DNA of 64,000 nucleotides, from the NCBI RefSeq assembly GCF_006970445.1, contig NZ_CP033877.1, forward strand, positions 4,038,750 to 4,102,749, given 5' to 3'. A program made the position numbers and the translations under genes. The DNA comes from Stenotrophomonas maltophilia. GTDB lineage: Bacteria; Pseudomonadota; Gammaproteobacteria; Xanthomonadales; Xanthomonadaceae. Below, in pieces: positions 25,093 through 33,208 of the stretch (position 1 is its first letter; each line of letters begins with the position of its first letter). The notes under the pieces were generated by a model that was not told where the DNA came from, did not search any database, and saw only the letters and a program-made list of their open reading frames with translations.

Positions 25093-25866
25093 ATGCCCGC
25101 ACCGCCGACCGCGCTCTCCTCCATCACCATCGAAGCCAATACCTTCGCGGTGATCCACCAGTACAACGCTGAAACCGCGCGGCAACCCGCATCGCTGACC
25201 AAGCTGATGACCGCCTATGCCGCCTATGCGTGCGTCGAAGAGAACGGACGCACGTGGGACGAGACCGTGACCATCGTCGACGACGATGTGCATGCCGTGG
25301 CCGATGATGAAACGCGCATGGGTCTGGTGCCCGGCGAAACAATCACCCTCGCGCGCCTGCTCGAAGGGTTGATGGTCGTCTCCGGCAATGACGCTGCGCT
25401 GGCGATCGCGCGCCACCTGGACGGATCGCAGACCGCATTCCTGGACCGCATGAACCGGCATGCGCGCCAGCTGGGCCTGCGCAGCACGTGGTTTGCCAGC
25501 GTCTCCGGCATCACCACACCGCACCATGCGTCCAGCGCGCGCGACATGGCGGTGTTGGCCGCCTGCCTGTTGAACGACCATCCGCAGATCCTGGCGATCA
25601 CTGCGCAGCGCGCGTTCGCGCATGGCAGCTTCAACCGCAACAACCAGAACGCCCTGCTTGGCAAAGACGGCGTGGATGGATTGAAGACCGGCTACACCCA
25701 GGCCGCAGGCTTCTGCCTGGCTGCCACTGCATGCCGGTCAGTGCCCGGGCGGGACCTGCCGGTACGCCTGATTACCGTGGTGTTGGGCTCTGGAAGCCGC
25801 GACGCACGCGACGCACTGGTGCGCGATCAGTTGGCGGCAGGATTCGCCGCGCTGGCCGGCAGCTGA
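25093..25866 (+). CDS. D-alanyl-D-alanine carboxypeptidase-like protein (S11), no signal peptide seen
   Basis: A 257-aa S11 peptidase domain with all three penicillin-binding motifs: SLTK in PASLTKLMTAYAAY, SGN in VVSGNDAALAIARH, and KTG in GLKTGYTQAAGFCLA. Family members trim the terminal D-Ala of peptidoglycan in the periplasm, with a signal peptide and usually a C-terminal membrane anchor. Neither is visible here: the fold begins about 18 residues after the ATG at 25093, and earlier in-frame starts (GTG 25050) add no hydrophobic stretch. A lost or shifted leader would leave it cytoplasmic. The domain is certain; function in this strain is not. Confidence 0.8.
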   Translation: MPAPPTALSSITIEANTFAVIHQYNAETARQPASLTKLMTAYAAYACVEENGRTWDETVTIVDDDVHAVADDETRMGLVPGETITLARLLEGLMVVSGNDAALAIARHLDGSQTAFLDRMNRHARQLGLRSTWFASVSGITTPHHASSARDMAVLAACLLNDHPQILAITAQRAFAHGSFNRNNQNALLGKDGVDGLKTGYTQAAGFCLAATACRSVPGRDLPVRLITVVLGSGSRDARDALVRDQLAAGFAALAGS

Positions 25867-25879
25867 CCGCTCGCGCGGC

Positions 25880-26473
25880 TCAGCGCCGCTTGACTGTCGC
25901 CACGATCAAACGCTGAAGCTCGGCCTCGGCACCGGCCTTGTCCAGCGCGCCGGCAGCCACGCCCTCTGAAAGAGTTTCAGCCGCACCGAGGATGGCCCAG
26001 CGTCCGGCCAGTGGCACCGTGCCATCGGCCGCAAACGGGCCCAGCCAGGTGTCGCAGTTGTCGATGAAATCCTGCTGGTAGCGCCGCCGCACCTCGTGAA
26101 GTTCAGGTGCACCGACCAACGCGGCAAGGATGCCCTGTACTTCACTGCCCTGGCTGAGGATGCAGTCGATGTAGCCGGAGGCGATGGCCGCAGCACGATC
26201 GACCAGTTGCGCCCGGGCGCGGCCGATGCGCTCGTTGAAGACCAGCGTCTGGCGGCCGTCGTAATCATCGTAGAGCGCGGCCAGCAGCCCATTGCGGGTC
26301 ACGAAGTGATCGTAGGCCACCGGCTTGGTCACACCCGCAGCCTCGGCCAGCCGCCCCAGCGTAAGCGCGTCGGTGCCTTCGTCGCCGACCAGCGCCCAGG
26401 CCACGTCCAGCAACTGGCGGGCGCGTTGCTCACGGGTCAATCGGCGGCGCGTGGGTGCGGCGTTGGCAGGCAT
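25880..26473 (-). CDS. TetR-family transcriptional regulator
   Basis: A 197-aa regulator starting MPANAAPTRRRLTREQRARQ. The N-terminal helix-turn-helix (LTLGRLAEAAGVTKPVAYDH, then FVTRNGLLAALYDDY) is typical of TetR. It follows the quinone reductase by 16 nt on the same strand and is probably co-transcribed with it, so it most likely controls its own operon through the imperfect palindrome at 27104-27128. Confidence 0.92.
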   Translation of the reverse strand: MPANAAPTRRRLTREQRARQLLDVAWALVGDEGTDALTLGRLAEAAGVTKPVAYDHFVTRNGLLAALYDDYDGRQTLVFNERIGRARAQLVDRAAAIASGYIDCILSQGSEVQGILAALVGAPELHEVRRRYQQDFIDNCDTWLGPFAADGTVPLAGRWAILGAAETLSEGVAAGALDKAGAEAELQRLIVATVKRR

Positions 26474-26489
26474 CGGCGGAGCACGGCGG

Positions 26490-27086
26490 TCAGCGCATCG
26501 GAGTACCGATTTTACGGCCGATCGCCAGCGCGGTCTGCAGATGCGCTTCGGCTGCACCGGAATCGGCGTCCAGCAGCAGGTCGGACGACAGCACGCGCGC
26601 ACCGCAGTAGTCGAAGATGCCCATGTCGATCTGGGTCTTCATCGCCGCACCGTAGCCGCGCCGTTCGATCATGTCCGCGCCGGCCCCGCCGATGCCGACC
26701 AGGTGCACGCGCAACCGCTGCAGCTTTTTCTGCACCTTGCCATCGGCACCGTCCTGGTAGGCCCAGCCCTGGGTGAACACACGATCGATCCAGCCCTTCA
26801 GCAACGCGGGGAACGACCACCAGTACAGCGGGTAGACCAGTACCAGTGTGTCGGCAGCCTCCAGCCGCGCCTGCTCGGCGGCGACGTCGGCTGGAGTTGC
26901 GCCGGTGCCACGGAACAGCGCCTGGTCCTGCATGTTGAAGCGCGGATCGAAGCCTTCGGCCATCAGATCGGCGTGGGTCACGCGGTTGGCGGCGTCCGAC
27001 GCGGTGATGGCTTCGCCGATGCGCCTGGCGATGGCATGGGTCAACGAGGCGGATTCAGGATGAGCGGTAACGATGAGGGTGTGCAT
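26490..27086 (-). CDS. NAD(P)H:quinone oxidoreductase, flavodoxin fold
   Basis: A 198-aa flavoprotein of the NQO/MdaB-like group: LIVTAHPESASLTHAIARRI at the start (phosphate-binding loop) and VLVYPLYWWSFPALLKGWID, the diagnostic FMN/FAD-site motif, then FTQGWAYQ. It reduces quinones or similar electrophiles with NAD(P)H in the cytoplasm. It is the first gene of an operon with the TetR gene, a common drug- or quinone-responsive pairing. Confidence 0.92.
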   Translation of the reverse strand: MHTLIVTAHPESASLTHAIARRIGEAITASDAANRVTHADLMAEGFDPRFNMQDQALFRGTGATPADVAAEQARLEAADTLVLVYPLYWWSFPALLKGWIDRVFTQGWAYQDGADGKVQKKLQRLRVHLVGIGGAGADMIERRGYGAAMKTQIDMGIFDYCGARVLSSDLLLDADSGAAEAHLQTALAIGRKIGTPMR

Positions 27087-27103
27087 GGGGGATGTCCGGA
27101 ATT

Positions 27104-27128
27104 CACTAACTACCAATAGTAAGTAGTG
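27104..27128. promoter_or_regulatory. Imperfect palindrome before the quinone reductase, likely TetR operator
   Basis: CACTAACTA (27104-27112) and TAAGTAGTG (27120-27128) match as inverted repeats at 7 of 9 positions around seven bases. It lies 17 nt upstream of the reductase start, where a repressor would block the promoter. Confidence 0.5.
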
Positions 27129-27212
27129 ACGCCCGGGATACCAGCACCATGCGTGGGACGCTGTTTCCGCATCCACCGTATAGTGCGGCGGTTCCCGCTG
27201 AGATACCCGACG

Positions 27213-27746
27213 ATGCACCGATATCTGCTTGCCCTTCTGCTGGCCCTGTCGATGGCAATGGCCGTTGCGCCAGCGCTGGCCGGTGAACTCAGTCCGGAAG
27301 ACTCGGCTGCATTGCGCAAGGAGGTGCAGGCGATGATGGACGCCTTCGCCCGGGGCGATACCGAGCAGATCATCGCGCGCACCCATCCCAGCCTGAAGCA
27401 GCTGGCCGGCGGCGACGAGGCCTATGCGCGGGCGACCCGCGACACGGTGAAGGCGCTGCGCAAGGCCGGCGTCACCATCATCAGCGACGAGGCGGGCGTG
27501 CCGGGCCGCACCTATGCGGCCGGTGACGAGGAAGTCTGCTTCGTACCGCGCCAGTCACTGCTGCGCGTGCGCGAAGCGCCGATGCGCAGCACGTCATTCA
27601 TGGTTGCTGTGCGCCGCGTTGGTACCACGCAATGGCGCTATCTGGATGGCGCCGCGCTGCCGGACAACCCCGGGCTGTTGCAGTTGCTGCTGCCCGACCT
27701 GGAACCGGACGTGGTCCTGCCCGAGAGTGAGACGGAAGCGCTGTAG
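27213..27746 (+). CDS. Exported hypothetical protein
   Basis: A 177-aa protein with a signal peptide (cleavage near ALAG, about residue 24). The mature part begins with helices (AALRKEVQAMMDAFARGDTE) like an NTF2-type fold, then a beta-rich half (EEVCFVPRQSLLRV, STSFMVAVRRVGTTQWRYLD). I do not recognise a named family. It is monocistronic and followed by a REP element. Confidence 0.75.
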   Translation: MHRYLLALLLALSMAMAVAPALAGELSPEDSAALRKEVQAMMDAFARGDTEQIIARTHPSLKQLAGGDEAYARATRDTVKALRKAGVTIISDEAGVPGRTYAAGDEEVCFVPRQSLLRVREAPMRSTSFMVAVRRVGTTQWRYLDGAALPDNPGLLQLLLPDLEPDVVLPESETEAL

Positions 27747-27759
27747 GCGTAGGCGCATC

Positions 27760-27783
27760 CATCCACGCATGGCGTGGATCTAC
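27760..27783 (-). repeat. GTAGATCCACGCC-type REP element
   Basis: A single minus-strand copy after the exported hypothetical gene, between convergent genes. Confidence 0.8.
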
Positions 27784-27819
27784 TGTCCCTGCTGGCCAGA
27801 GTTCGCACCGGGGTTTCCC

Positions 27820-28647
27820 TCAACGGAACAGCGCGTTCAACACGGCCCCGGAAACCGCCTGCTGCAGGCCATCGAAGCGCCCGTCCTGCACGATCGGCTG
27901 GGTCGCCTGCATCAGTCCACCCCATGCGGCACGCGCCAGCGCACCGCCCAGGCTGACCCGGCGAACGCCAAGTGCCGCGATGTCCTGCAGGCTCAGCGAC
28001 GTCGGTCCACCGATCAGCAGGTTCACCGGCTTCGACCCCGCAGCGGCGACCACCGCGCTGATCTGCTCGCGCGTACTGATGCCCGGTGCATACAGCACAT
28101 CGGCACCGGCCTCGGCATACGCACGCAGGCGCCGCAGGGTGTCCTGCAGATCCGGCACGCCAACGAAGAAATTCTCGGCTCGCCCGACCAGCAGCACGTC
28201 GCCGCCAGCGCGGTCGATGGCCGCACGTGCCGCACGCAGTCGCTCGACCGCCTGGTCGATGGGTCGCAGCGGTGCATCGGCCACGCCGCTGGCATCCTCG
28301 ATCGACAACGCCGCGATGCCGGTATCGAGCGCCGCGGCCACCGCCTCCTCCACCGCCTGCGGCGTGGCGCCGAAGCCATCACCGAAGTCGGCATTCAACG
28401 GCAACGAGGTCGCTGCCGCCATCAGGCGCAGATGCTCCAGCGTGGCCTGCAGCGATACCGCGCCGTCCGGCCGCCCCTCACTCCAGGCGCAGCCGGCACT
28501 GGTCGTGGCCAGGGCCTCGAAGCCCTGCCGTTGCAGGTAGCGCGCACTACCGACGTCCCACGGGTTGGGCAGCACGAAGCACCCTGCTGCATGCAACTGG
28601 CGGAAGGTCGCGCGCTTGCGCGGGGTGTCGGCATCGAACGAGGTCAT
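27820..28647 (-). CDS. Isocitrate lyase/PEP-mutase-family enzyme
   Basis: A 275-aa alpha/beta-barrel enzyme. Diagnostic stretches are FVLPNPWDVGSARYL, LPLNADFGDGFG (metal-binding Asp), IAALSIEDASG and VGRAENFF. The family includes 2-methylisocitrate lyase, phosphonopyruvate hydrolase, oxaloacetate decarboxylase and PEP mutase. The KKCGH motif of true (methyl)isocitrate lyases is absent, so a C-C or P-C cleaving relative is more likely. GGAG lies upstream of the ATG at 28647. No pathway partner is adjacent. Confidence 0.85.
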   Translation of the reverse strand: MTSFDADTPRKRATFRQLHAAGCFVLPNPWDVGSARYLQRQGFEALATTSAGCAWSEGRPDGAVSLQATLEHLRLMAAATSLPLNADFGDGFGATPQAVEEAVAAALDTGIAALSIEDASGVADAPLRPIDQAVERLRAARAAIDRAGGDVLLVGRAENFFVGVPDLQDTLRRLRAYAEAGADVLYAPGISTREQISAVVAAAGSKPVNLLIGGPTSLSLQDIAALGVRRVSLGGALARAAWGGLMQATQPIVQDGRFDGLQQAVSGAVLNALFR

Positions 28648-28803
28648 GGCGGGCTCCACGGCGGCAGACCTGCACCCTAGCCCGCGGTCCTGTCGCGCTC
28701 AAGGCGGCGCTGCATGAGGTGATGCTGGCTGCTTATTGGACGCCACCGGCAGCCCTGCCCGAGCGTGCTTACCTGCCCACACAGTGCCGCCACGGAGCCC
28801 TCC

Positions 28804-29532
28804 ATGCACCCGGACCCGCAGACCCTCATCGACGCCGGCGACGATGACGCCCACTGGGCCGACCTGCTCTCGCCCGCACGGCGGCGCCTGATCGCTTCGG
28901 CCGGACTGGCCGCCGGCGGCCTGGCCAGCGCATCGACCGCCACCGCAGCCGCGCGCAGCGACAACGCCGTGAACACCACCGAACCCGGGCGGCCCGGCTT
29001 CCGCGCCATCGTTCCGCCGGCGCCCGAGGGCCGCAGCCCCTGGGGCCAGGCCACCGCCAGCGAGCCGACCCCGCGCCCGGCCAGCGTGCGCCCCGGCGAG
29101 GCCACGCTGCCTGCCACACCGCGCGCCTACACCGCCATCAAGAGCTATCACGCGCACATCTACTTCGACGAGGACACCTTCGAGAAGGCCGCGCTGCTGC
29201 GGCGCTGGGCGGCCGAGCGCTTCCCGGTGGAGTTGGGCAACTGGAACCTGGAGCCGCGCGGCCCCCACGTCACCCCATCGTTCTACTTCGGCTTCACCAA
29301 CGACCTGCTGCCGGTGCTGGTGCCCTGGCTGCAGCTCAACAGCCTGGGCCTGACCATCCTGATCCACCCCAACACCGGTGATGGCCGCGCCGACCATCTG
29401 TATTACGCGTTATGGGTGAACCGCGCGCAGCCGGTGAACGCCTACAACTGGCCGGCGCCGAAGCCGGGGGAACGGGAGCCGCTGGAGGAAGTGTTCCCGA
29501 ACGTAGTGCCGACCGTGCCGCTGGAGACCTGA
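28804..29532 (+). CDS. DOPA 4,5-dioxygenase-family protein with Tat-like leader
   Basis: A 242-aa protein. After a leader with twin arginines (ARRRLIASAGLAAGG, about residues 26-40), which looks like a Tat signal, and a Pro-rich linker, the C-terminal domain (about 108-220) has histidines in KSYHAHIYFD, GPHVTPSFYF and LIHPNTGDGRADH. These are typical of bacterial DOPA-dioxygenase-like (DUF) proteins, which use Fe(II) to open catechol rings. Most relatives I recall are about 110-120 aa and cytoplasmic, so the leader is unusual. The substrate is unknown. Confidence 0.8.
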   Translation: MHPDPQTLIDAGDDDAHWADLLSPARRRLIASAGLAAGGLASASTATAAARSDNAVNTTEPGRPGFRAIVPPAPEGRSPWGQATASEPTPRPASVRPGEATLPATPRAYTAIKSYHAHIYFDEDTFEKAALLRRWAAERFPVELGNWNLEPRGPHVTPSFYFGFTNDLLPVLVPWLQLNSLGLTILIHPNTGDGRADHLYYALWVNRAQPVNAYNWPAPKPGEREPLEEVFPNVVPTVPLET

Positions 29533-29592
29533 GCGGGTGTGTGGTGGGGGCGGTGGGTCGTGTGCAGCGCACCTTGGGCAGCCCCCTCGGTG

Positions 29593-29684
29593 GGTGCGTA
29601 GCTTGCTGCGCACCGAACTTCCCTCATCCACGCATGGCGTGGATCTACTGATCGGTGGCCTCATCCACGCATGAGGTGGGTTTA
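29593..29684. repeat. REP cluster downstream of the dioxygenase gene
   Basis: It contains a GTGCGTAGC/GCTGCGCAC hairpin (about 29594-29613), a minus-strand GTAGATCC-type unit (29625-29648) and a diverged copy (29662-29684, ending in TTTAC). The 29533-29921 gap otherwise holds only the dyad at 29817-29864; no gene is seen. Confidence 0.7.
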
Positions 29685-29816
29685 CCGCCTCGCAGGCCAT
29701 TGCGGCATCCGCCATTGCCCGGCCTTGCCACTATCGTCGGCCTACGTGCACGCATCCCCGGCCAGCACGGCGTTCAGCGCGCCTTGATCCAGCGCCCGCC
29801 ATACGGCGACAAGCAC

Positions 29817-29864
29817 TTCGGCGAATTTCAAACAATCGATTGAAACGCTGCAAACTTCGCCGAA
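29817..29864. promoter_or_regulatory. Nested double palindrome upstream of aroQ
   Basis: Outer arms TTCGGCGAA (29817-29825) and TTCGCCGAA (29856-29864) are perfectly complementary. Inside them TTTCAA (29826-29831) and TTGAAA (29840-29845) are also complementary. The 48-bp site ends 57 nt before the aroQ start. It may be a two-dimer operator or a cruciform/leader hairpin. Confidence 0.5.
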
Positions 29865-29921
29865 CTGGACAGCATCCGCCGGTTCCGCCAGACTGCCGCC
29901 CTTTCCCGTCTTCCGGATCCC

Positions 29922-30371
29922 ATGGCGAAGCTGCTGGTCCTGCACGGCCCCAACCTCAACCTGCTCGGCACCCGCGAGCCGGAGGTCTACGGCCACACCA
30001 CGCTGGCCGACATCGACCAGGCCCTGGCCACCCAGGCATCGGCCGCCGGGCACAGCGTGGAAAGCCTGCAGTCCAACGCCGAGCATGTACTGGTGGACCG
30101 CGTGCAGGCCACGCGCAACGACGGAACCGCTTTCATCCTGATCAACCCCGCCGCCTTCACCCACACCTCGGTGGCCCTGCGCGATGCGCTGGCGGCGGTG
30201 GCGGTGCCGTTCATCGAGATCCATCTGTCCAACCCGCATACCCGCGAACCGTTCCGCCAGCACAGCTACTTCAGTGACAAGGCGGTGGGCGTGGTGTGCG
30301 GCTTCGGTGCCGACAGCTATCGTTACGCGATGGACGCGGCGCTGCTGCGCGTGCAGGCGGCCCGCGCGTGA
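29922..30371 (+). CDS. aroQ: 3-dehydroquinate dehydratase, type II
   Basis: A 149-aa shikimate-pathway enzyme removing water from 3-dehydroquinate. The start [21 protein letters not shown] holds the active-site Arg and Tyr region; [19 protein letters not shown] and [18 protein letters not shown] are further diagnostic motifs. Length is standard for the dodecameric type II enzyme. It is followed with a 4-nt GTGA overlap by the LprI-like gene. Unlike the usual arrangement it does not lie immediately before accB; the extra gene intervenes. Confidence 0.97.
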   Translation: MAKLLVLHGPNLNLLGTREPEVYGHTTLADIDQALATQASAAGHSVESLQSNAEHVLVDRVQATRNDGTAFILINPAAFTHTSVALRDALAAVAVPFIEIHLSNPHTREPFRQHSYFSDKAVGVVCGFGADSYRYAMDAALLRVQAARA

Positions 30372-30793
30372 AGCTGCTGCCGCGCGTGCTCGCCGGCGTT
30401 GTGGCGTGGGCCGGCATCTGCGGCGCCGCCACAGCGTTCGACCGCAAGGACGAAGGCATCGACTGCGCCCATCCGGTCACCACGATGGAGAGCGACCTGT
30501 GCGCCTCGGACGTGGCCGCGGCCGCTGATGCCGAACTCAATACCGTCTATGCACAGGCGCGTCGCCAGCTGCGCACACCGGCCAGCGGCGGCACCTGCAG
30601 CTACTGCGGCAATGCCGAGCAGGAGCTGGTACTGGCGCAGCGCGCCTGGATGCAGCTGCGCGACCACGACTGCAACGCGGTCTATGCCCTCAATTCCGAT
30701 GGCACCGCGCGCAACGGCGCACAGATGCGCTGCCTGACCACCCTCGCGCGCGACCGTACGCGGCAGCTGCGCGAGTTCTACGAACTGCTTTGA
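30368..30793 (+). CDS. LprI-like (DUF1311) exported protein
   Basis: A 141-aa protein with a signal peptide (about residues 1-23) and the cysteine-rich DUF1311 pattern: [63 protein letters not shown]. Relatives include the lysozyme inhibitor LprI of mycobacteria; most are unstudied. It starts with GTG at 30368 overlapping the aroQ stop. It sits between aroQ and accB, a place where those two are normally neighbours, and is probably an inserted cargo gene in the operon. Confidence 0.85.
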   Translation: MKLLPRVLAGVVAWAGICGAATAFDRKDEGIDCAHPVTTMESDLCASDVAAAADAELNTVYAQARRQLRTPASGGTCSYCGNAEQELVLAQRAWMQLRDHDCNAVYALNSDGTARNGAQMRCLTTLARDRTRQLREFYELL

Positions 30794-30847
30794 CCCGGGT
30801 GCGACCGCACTCTCCACCACACTGACATCAAGAGCAAAGAGGCCACC

Positions 30848-31327
30848 ATGGATCTCCGCAAAATCAAGAAGCTGATCGACCTGCTGGAAGAGTCGAACCT
30901 GGCTGAAATCGAAATCAAGGAAGGCGAAGAGTCGGTGCGCCTGTCGCGCGCCCCGGTGGCCGGCTATGCCGCCCCGATTGCGGCCCCGGTGTATGCCGCT
31001 CCGGCCGCTCCGGCGCCGCAGGCGATGCCGATGCAGTCGCCGACCGAAGCCTCCACCGGCGGCACCGCCAAGCCGGGCCCGGCGCTGCCGGAAGGCCACG
31101 TGCTGCGCTCGCCGATGGTCGGCACCTTCTACGCCTCGTCCGCCCCGGACAAGCCGGCCTTCGTCACCGTTGGCCAGCAGGTCAAGGAAGGCGAAACCCT
31201 GGCCATCATCGAAGCGATGAAGATGTTCAACCCGATCGAAGCCGACAAGTCCGGCACCATCGTCGCCATCCTCGGCGAGAACGGCCAGCCGGTGGAATTC
31301 GACCAGCCGCTGTTCGTGATCGGCTGA
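30848..31327 (+). CDS. accB: Biotin carboxyl carrier protein of acetyl-CoA carboxylase
   Basis: A 159-aa carrier subunit. The N-terminal [20 protein letters not shown] is typical, followed by an Ala/Pro-rich linker and the biotinyl domain with Lys125 in EAMKMFN as the biotin site. It works with AccC and AccAD in malonyl-CoA formation, the first step of fatty acid synthesis. accC follows after 10 nt. Confidence 0.98.
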   Translation: MDLRKIKKLIDLLEESNLAEIEIKEGEESVRLSRAPVAGYAAPIAAPVYAAPAAPAPQAMPMQSPTEASTGGTAKPGPALPEGHVLRSPMVGTFYASSAPDKPAFVTVGQQVKEGETLAIIEAMKMFNPIEADKSGTIVAILGENGQPVEFDQPLFVIG

Positions 31328-31337
31328 GGGGCACGCC

Positions 31338-32705
31338 ATGCTCGACAAAGTCGTCATCGCCAACCGAGGGGAGATCGCGCTGCGCATCCTGCGCGCGTGC
31401 CATACCCTCGGCATCCGCACGGTGGCCGTGCACTCCACGGTCGACCGCAACCTCAAGCACGTGGCCATGGCCGACGAGTCGGTCTGCATCGGCCCGGCAC
31501 CGTCGCCGCAGAGCTACCTCAACATCCCGGCACTGATCGCCGCGGCGGAAGTCACCGACGCTCAGGCCATCCACCCGGGCTACGGCTTCCTGTCGGAGAA
31601 CGCCGACTTCGCCGAGCGCGTGGAAGAATCCGGCTTCATCTTCATCGGCCCCAAGGCCGACACCATCCGCATGATGGGTGACAAGGTCGAAGCCATCCGC
31701 GCGATGAAGTCCGCCGGCGTGCCGTGCGTGCCCGGCTCGGGCGGCCCGCTGGGCGAGGACATCGTCGCCAACACCAAGATCGCCCGTGAGATCGGTTATC
31801 CGGTCATCATCAAGGCGGCTGGCGGTGGCGGTGGCCGTGGCATGCGCGTCGTGCACGCCGAAGCCTCGCTGAAGACGTCGATCGAAACCACCAAGAGCGA
31901 GGCCAAGGCCGCGTTCGGCAATGGCGAGGTCTACATGGAGAAGTTCCTGGAGAATCCGCGCCACGTGGAGATCCAGGTGCTGGCCGACGGCCAGGGCAAC
32001 GCCATCCACCTGGGTGAGCGCGACTGCTCGATGCAGCGCCGCCACCAGAAGGTGGTGGAAGAAGCACCGGCACCGGGCATCAGCGCCGAGCAGCGCGAGC
32101 AGATCGGCAAGGTGTGCACCGAAGCCTGCGTGCGCATCGGCTACCGCGGTGCCGGCACGTTCGAGTTCCTGTACGAGGACGGCCGCTTCTACTTCATCGA
32201 AATGAACACCCGCATCCAGGTGGAGCATCCGGTCACCGAAATGGTCACCGGCATCGACCTGGTGGCCGAGCAGCTGAAGATCGCCGCCGGCCAGAAGCTG
32301 TCGATCAAGCAGAGCGACGTGGTGCTGACCGGCCATGCCATCGAATGCCGCATCAACGCCGAAGACGCTGAAACCTTCGTGCCGAGCCCGGGCACCATCA
32401 CCGGCTTCCATCCGCCGGGCGGCCCCGGCGTGCGCGTGGACACCCACATCTACAGTGGCTACCGCGTGCCGTCGAACTACGACTCGATGATCGGCAAGCT
32501 GATCGTGCACGGTCCGGACCGCGAAACCGCCATTGCCCGCATGCGGGTGGCACTGAGCGAGATGGTGGTCGATGGCATCAAGACCAACATCGCCCTGCAG
32601 CAGCGAATCATGCGCGACAAGGGCTTCCAAGCCGGTGGCCAGAACATCCACTACCTGGAAAAGCGCCTTGCCGAGCGCAAGAACAAGCCGATCGCGCTGA
32701 CCTGA
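31338..32705 (+). CDS. accC: Biotin carboxylase of acetyl-CoA carboxylase
   Basis: A 455-aa ATP-grasp enzyme that carboxylates the biotin of AccB. Visible motifs are the start [17 protein letters not shown], the glycine-rich ATP loop [32 protein letters not shown], and the metal/bicarbonate site [15 protein letters not shown]. It is in an operon with accB and followed by a strong terminator. Confidence 0.99.
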   Translation: MLDKVVIANRGEIALRILRACHTLGIRTVAVHSTVDRNLKHVAMADESVCIGPAPSPQSYLNIPALIAAAEVTDAQAIHPGYGFLSENADFAERVEESGFIFIGPKADTIRMMGDKVEAIRAMKSAGVPCVPGSGGPLGEDIVANTKIAREIGYPVIIKAAGGGGGRGMRVVHAEASLKTSIETTKSEAKAAFGNGEVYMEKFLENPRHVEIQVLADGQGNAIHLGERDCSMQRRHQKVVEEAPAPGISAEQREQIGKVCTEACVRIGYRGAGTFEFLYEDGRFYFIEMNTRIQVEHPVTEMVTGIDLVAEQLKIAAGQKLSIKQSDVVLTGHAIECRINAEDAETFVPSPGTITGFHPPGGPGVRVDTHIYSGYRVPSNYDSMIGKLIVHGPDRETAIARMRVALSEMVVDGIKTNIALQQRIMRDKGFQAGGQNIHYLEKRLAERKNKPIALT

Positions 32706-32727
32706 TCGGCGCCAGGTGCTGGACATG

Positions 32728-32755
32728 AAAAGGGCGGGGATCTCCCCGCCCTTTT
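32728..32755 (+). terminator. accBC intrinsic terminator
   Basis: AAAAGGGCGGGGA and TCCCCGCCCTTTT form a long hairpin with flanking A and T runs, 23 nt after the accC stop. Confidence 0.92.
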
Positions 32756-32763
32756 CTGTTTCT

Positions 32764-32823
32764 GTAGAGCCGAGCCCATGCTCGGCTTGCCGGAAAGCAC
32801 AGCCGGGGCCTGCCCGGCTCTAC
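32764..32823. repeat. Inverted GTAG-type pair (GTAGAGCCGAGC...GCTCTAC)
   Basis: The left unit GTAGAGCCGAGC contains an AGCCGAGC/GCTCGGCT hairpin; the right unit ends CGGCTCTAC. Together they form a 60-nt hairpin-rich element just after the accBC terminator. Confidence 0.7.
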
Positions 32824-32833
32824 CCAGGCAGGC

Positions 32834-33208
32834 TCAGCGCGCGTCCGCCGCCGTCGCCGGGATCTGCGAATTGGCCAGCGGCCGCACGCCATTGGGCGAG
32901 GTCGGATCGACGATCACCATGGTTTCGGTGGAACCATCCGGCCACACCACCTGGAAGGTGCTGCCGGCCGGCAGTGAGGCGAACGGCATGCCCGTCTGCG
33001 CGCGATAGACCGCAGCGACCTGGCTGGCACCGGCACGGCGCACGTCTTCCTGCGCCTTCACCGTGGTCAGTTCCACCTTCGACAGATGCCGGTAGCGATC
33101 CTCGTAGGTATCGATCATCAGCAGGCCGACCGCACCGGCCGAGTAGGCCACGAACAGCGCCACCCAGAACCAGAACTTGGCCCCATGCAGGAATCGACGG
33201 TAATTCAT
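32834..33208 (-). CDS. Small membrane-anchored hypothetical protein
   Basis: A 124-aa protein starting MNYRRFLHGAKFWFWVALFV with one N-terminal membrane helix (about residues 9-31). The rest is a soluble, probably periplasmic, domain (VWPDGSTETMVIVDPTSPNG). It overlaps the upstream gene by 4 nt (ATGA), so the two are co-translated. I do not recognise the family. Confidence 0.75.
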   Translation of the reverse strand: MNYRRFLHGAKFWFWVALFVAYSAGAVGLLMIDTYEDRYRHLSKVELTTVKAQEDVRRAGASQVAAVYRAQTGMPFASLPAGSTFQVVWPDGSTETMVIVDPTSPNGVRPLANSQIPATAADAR

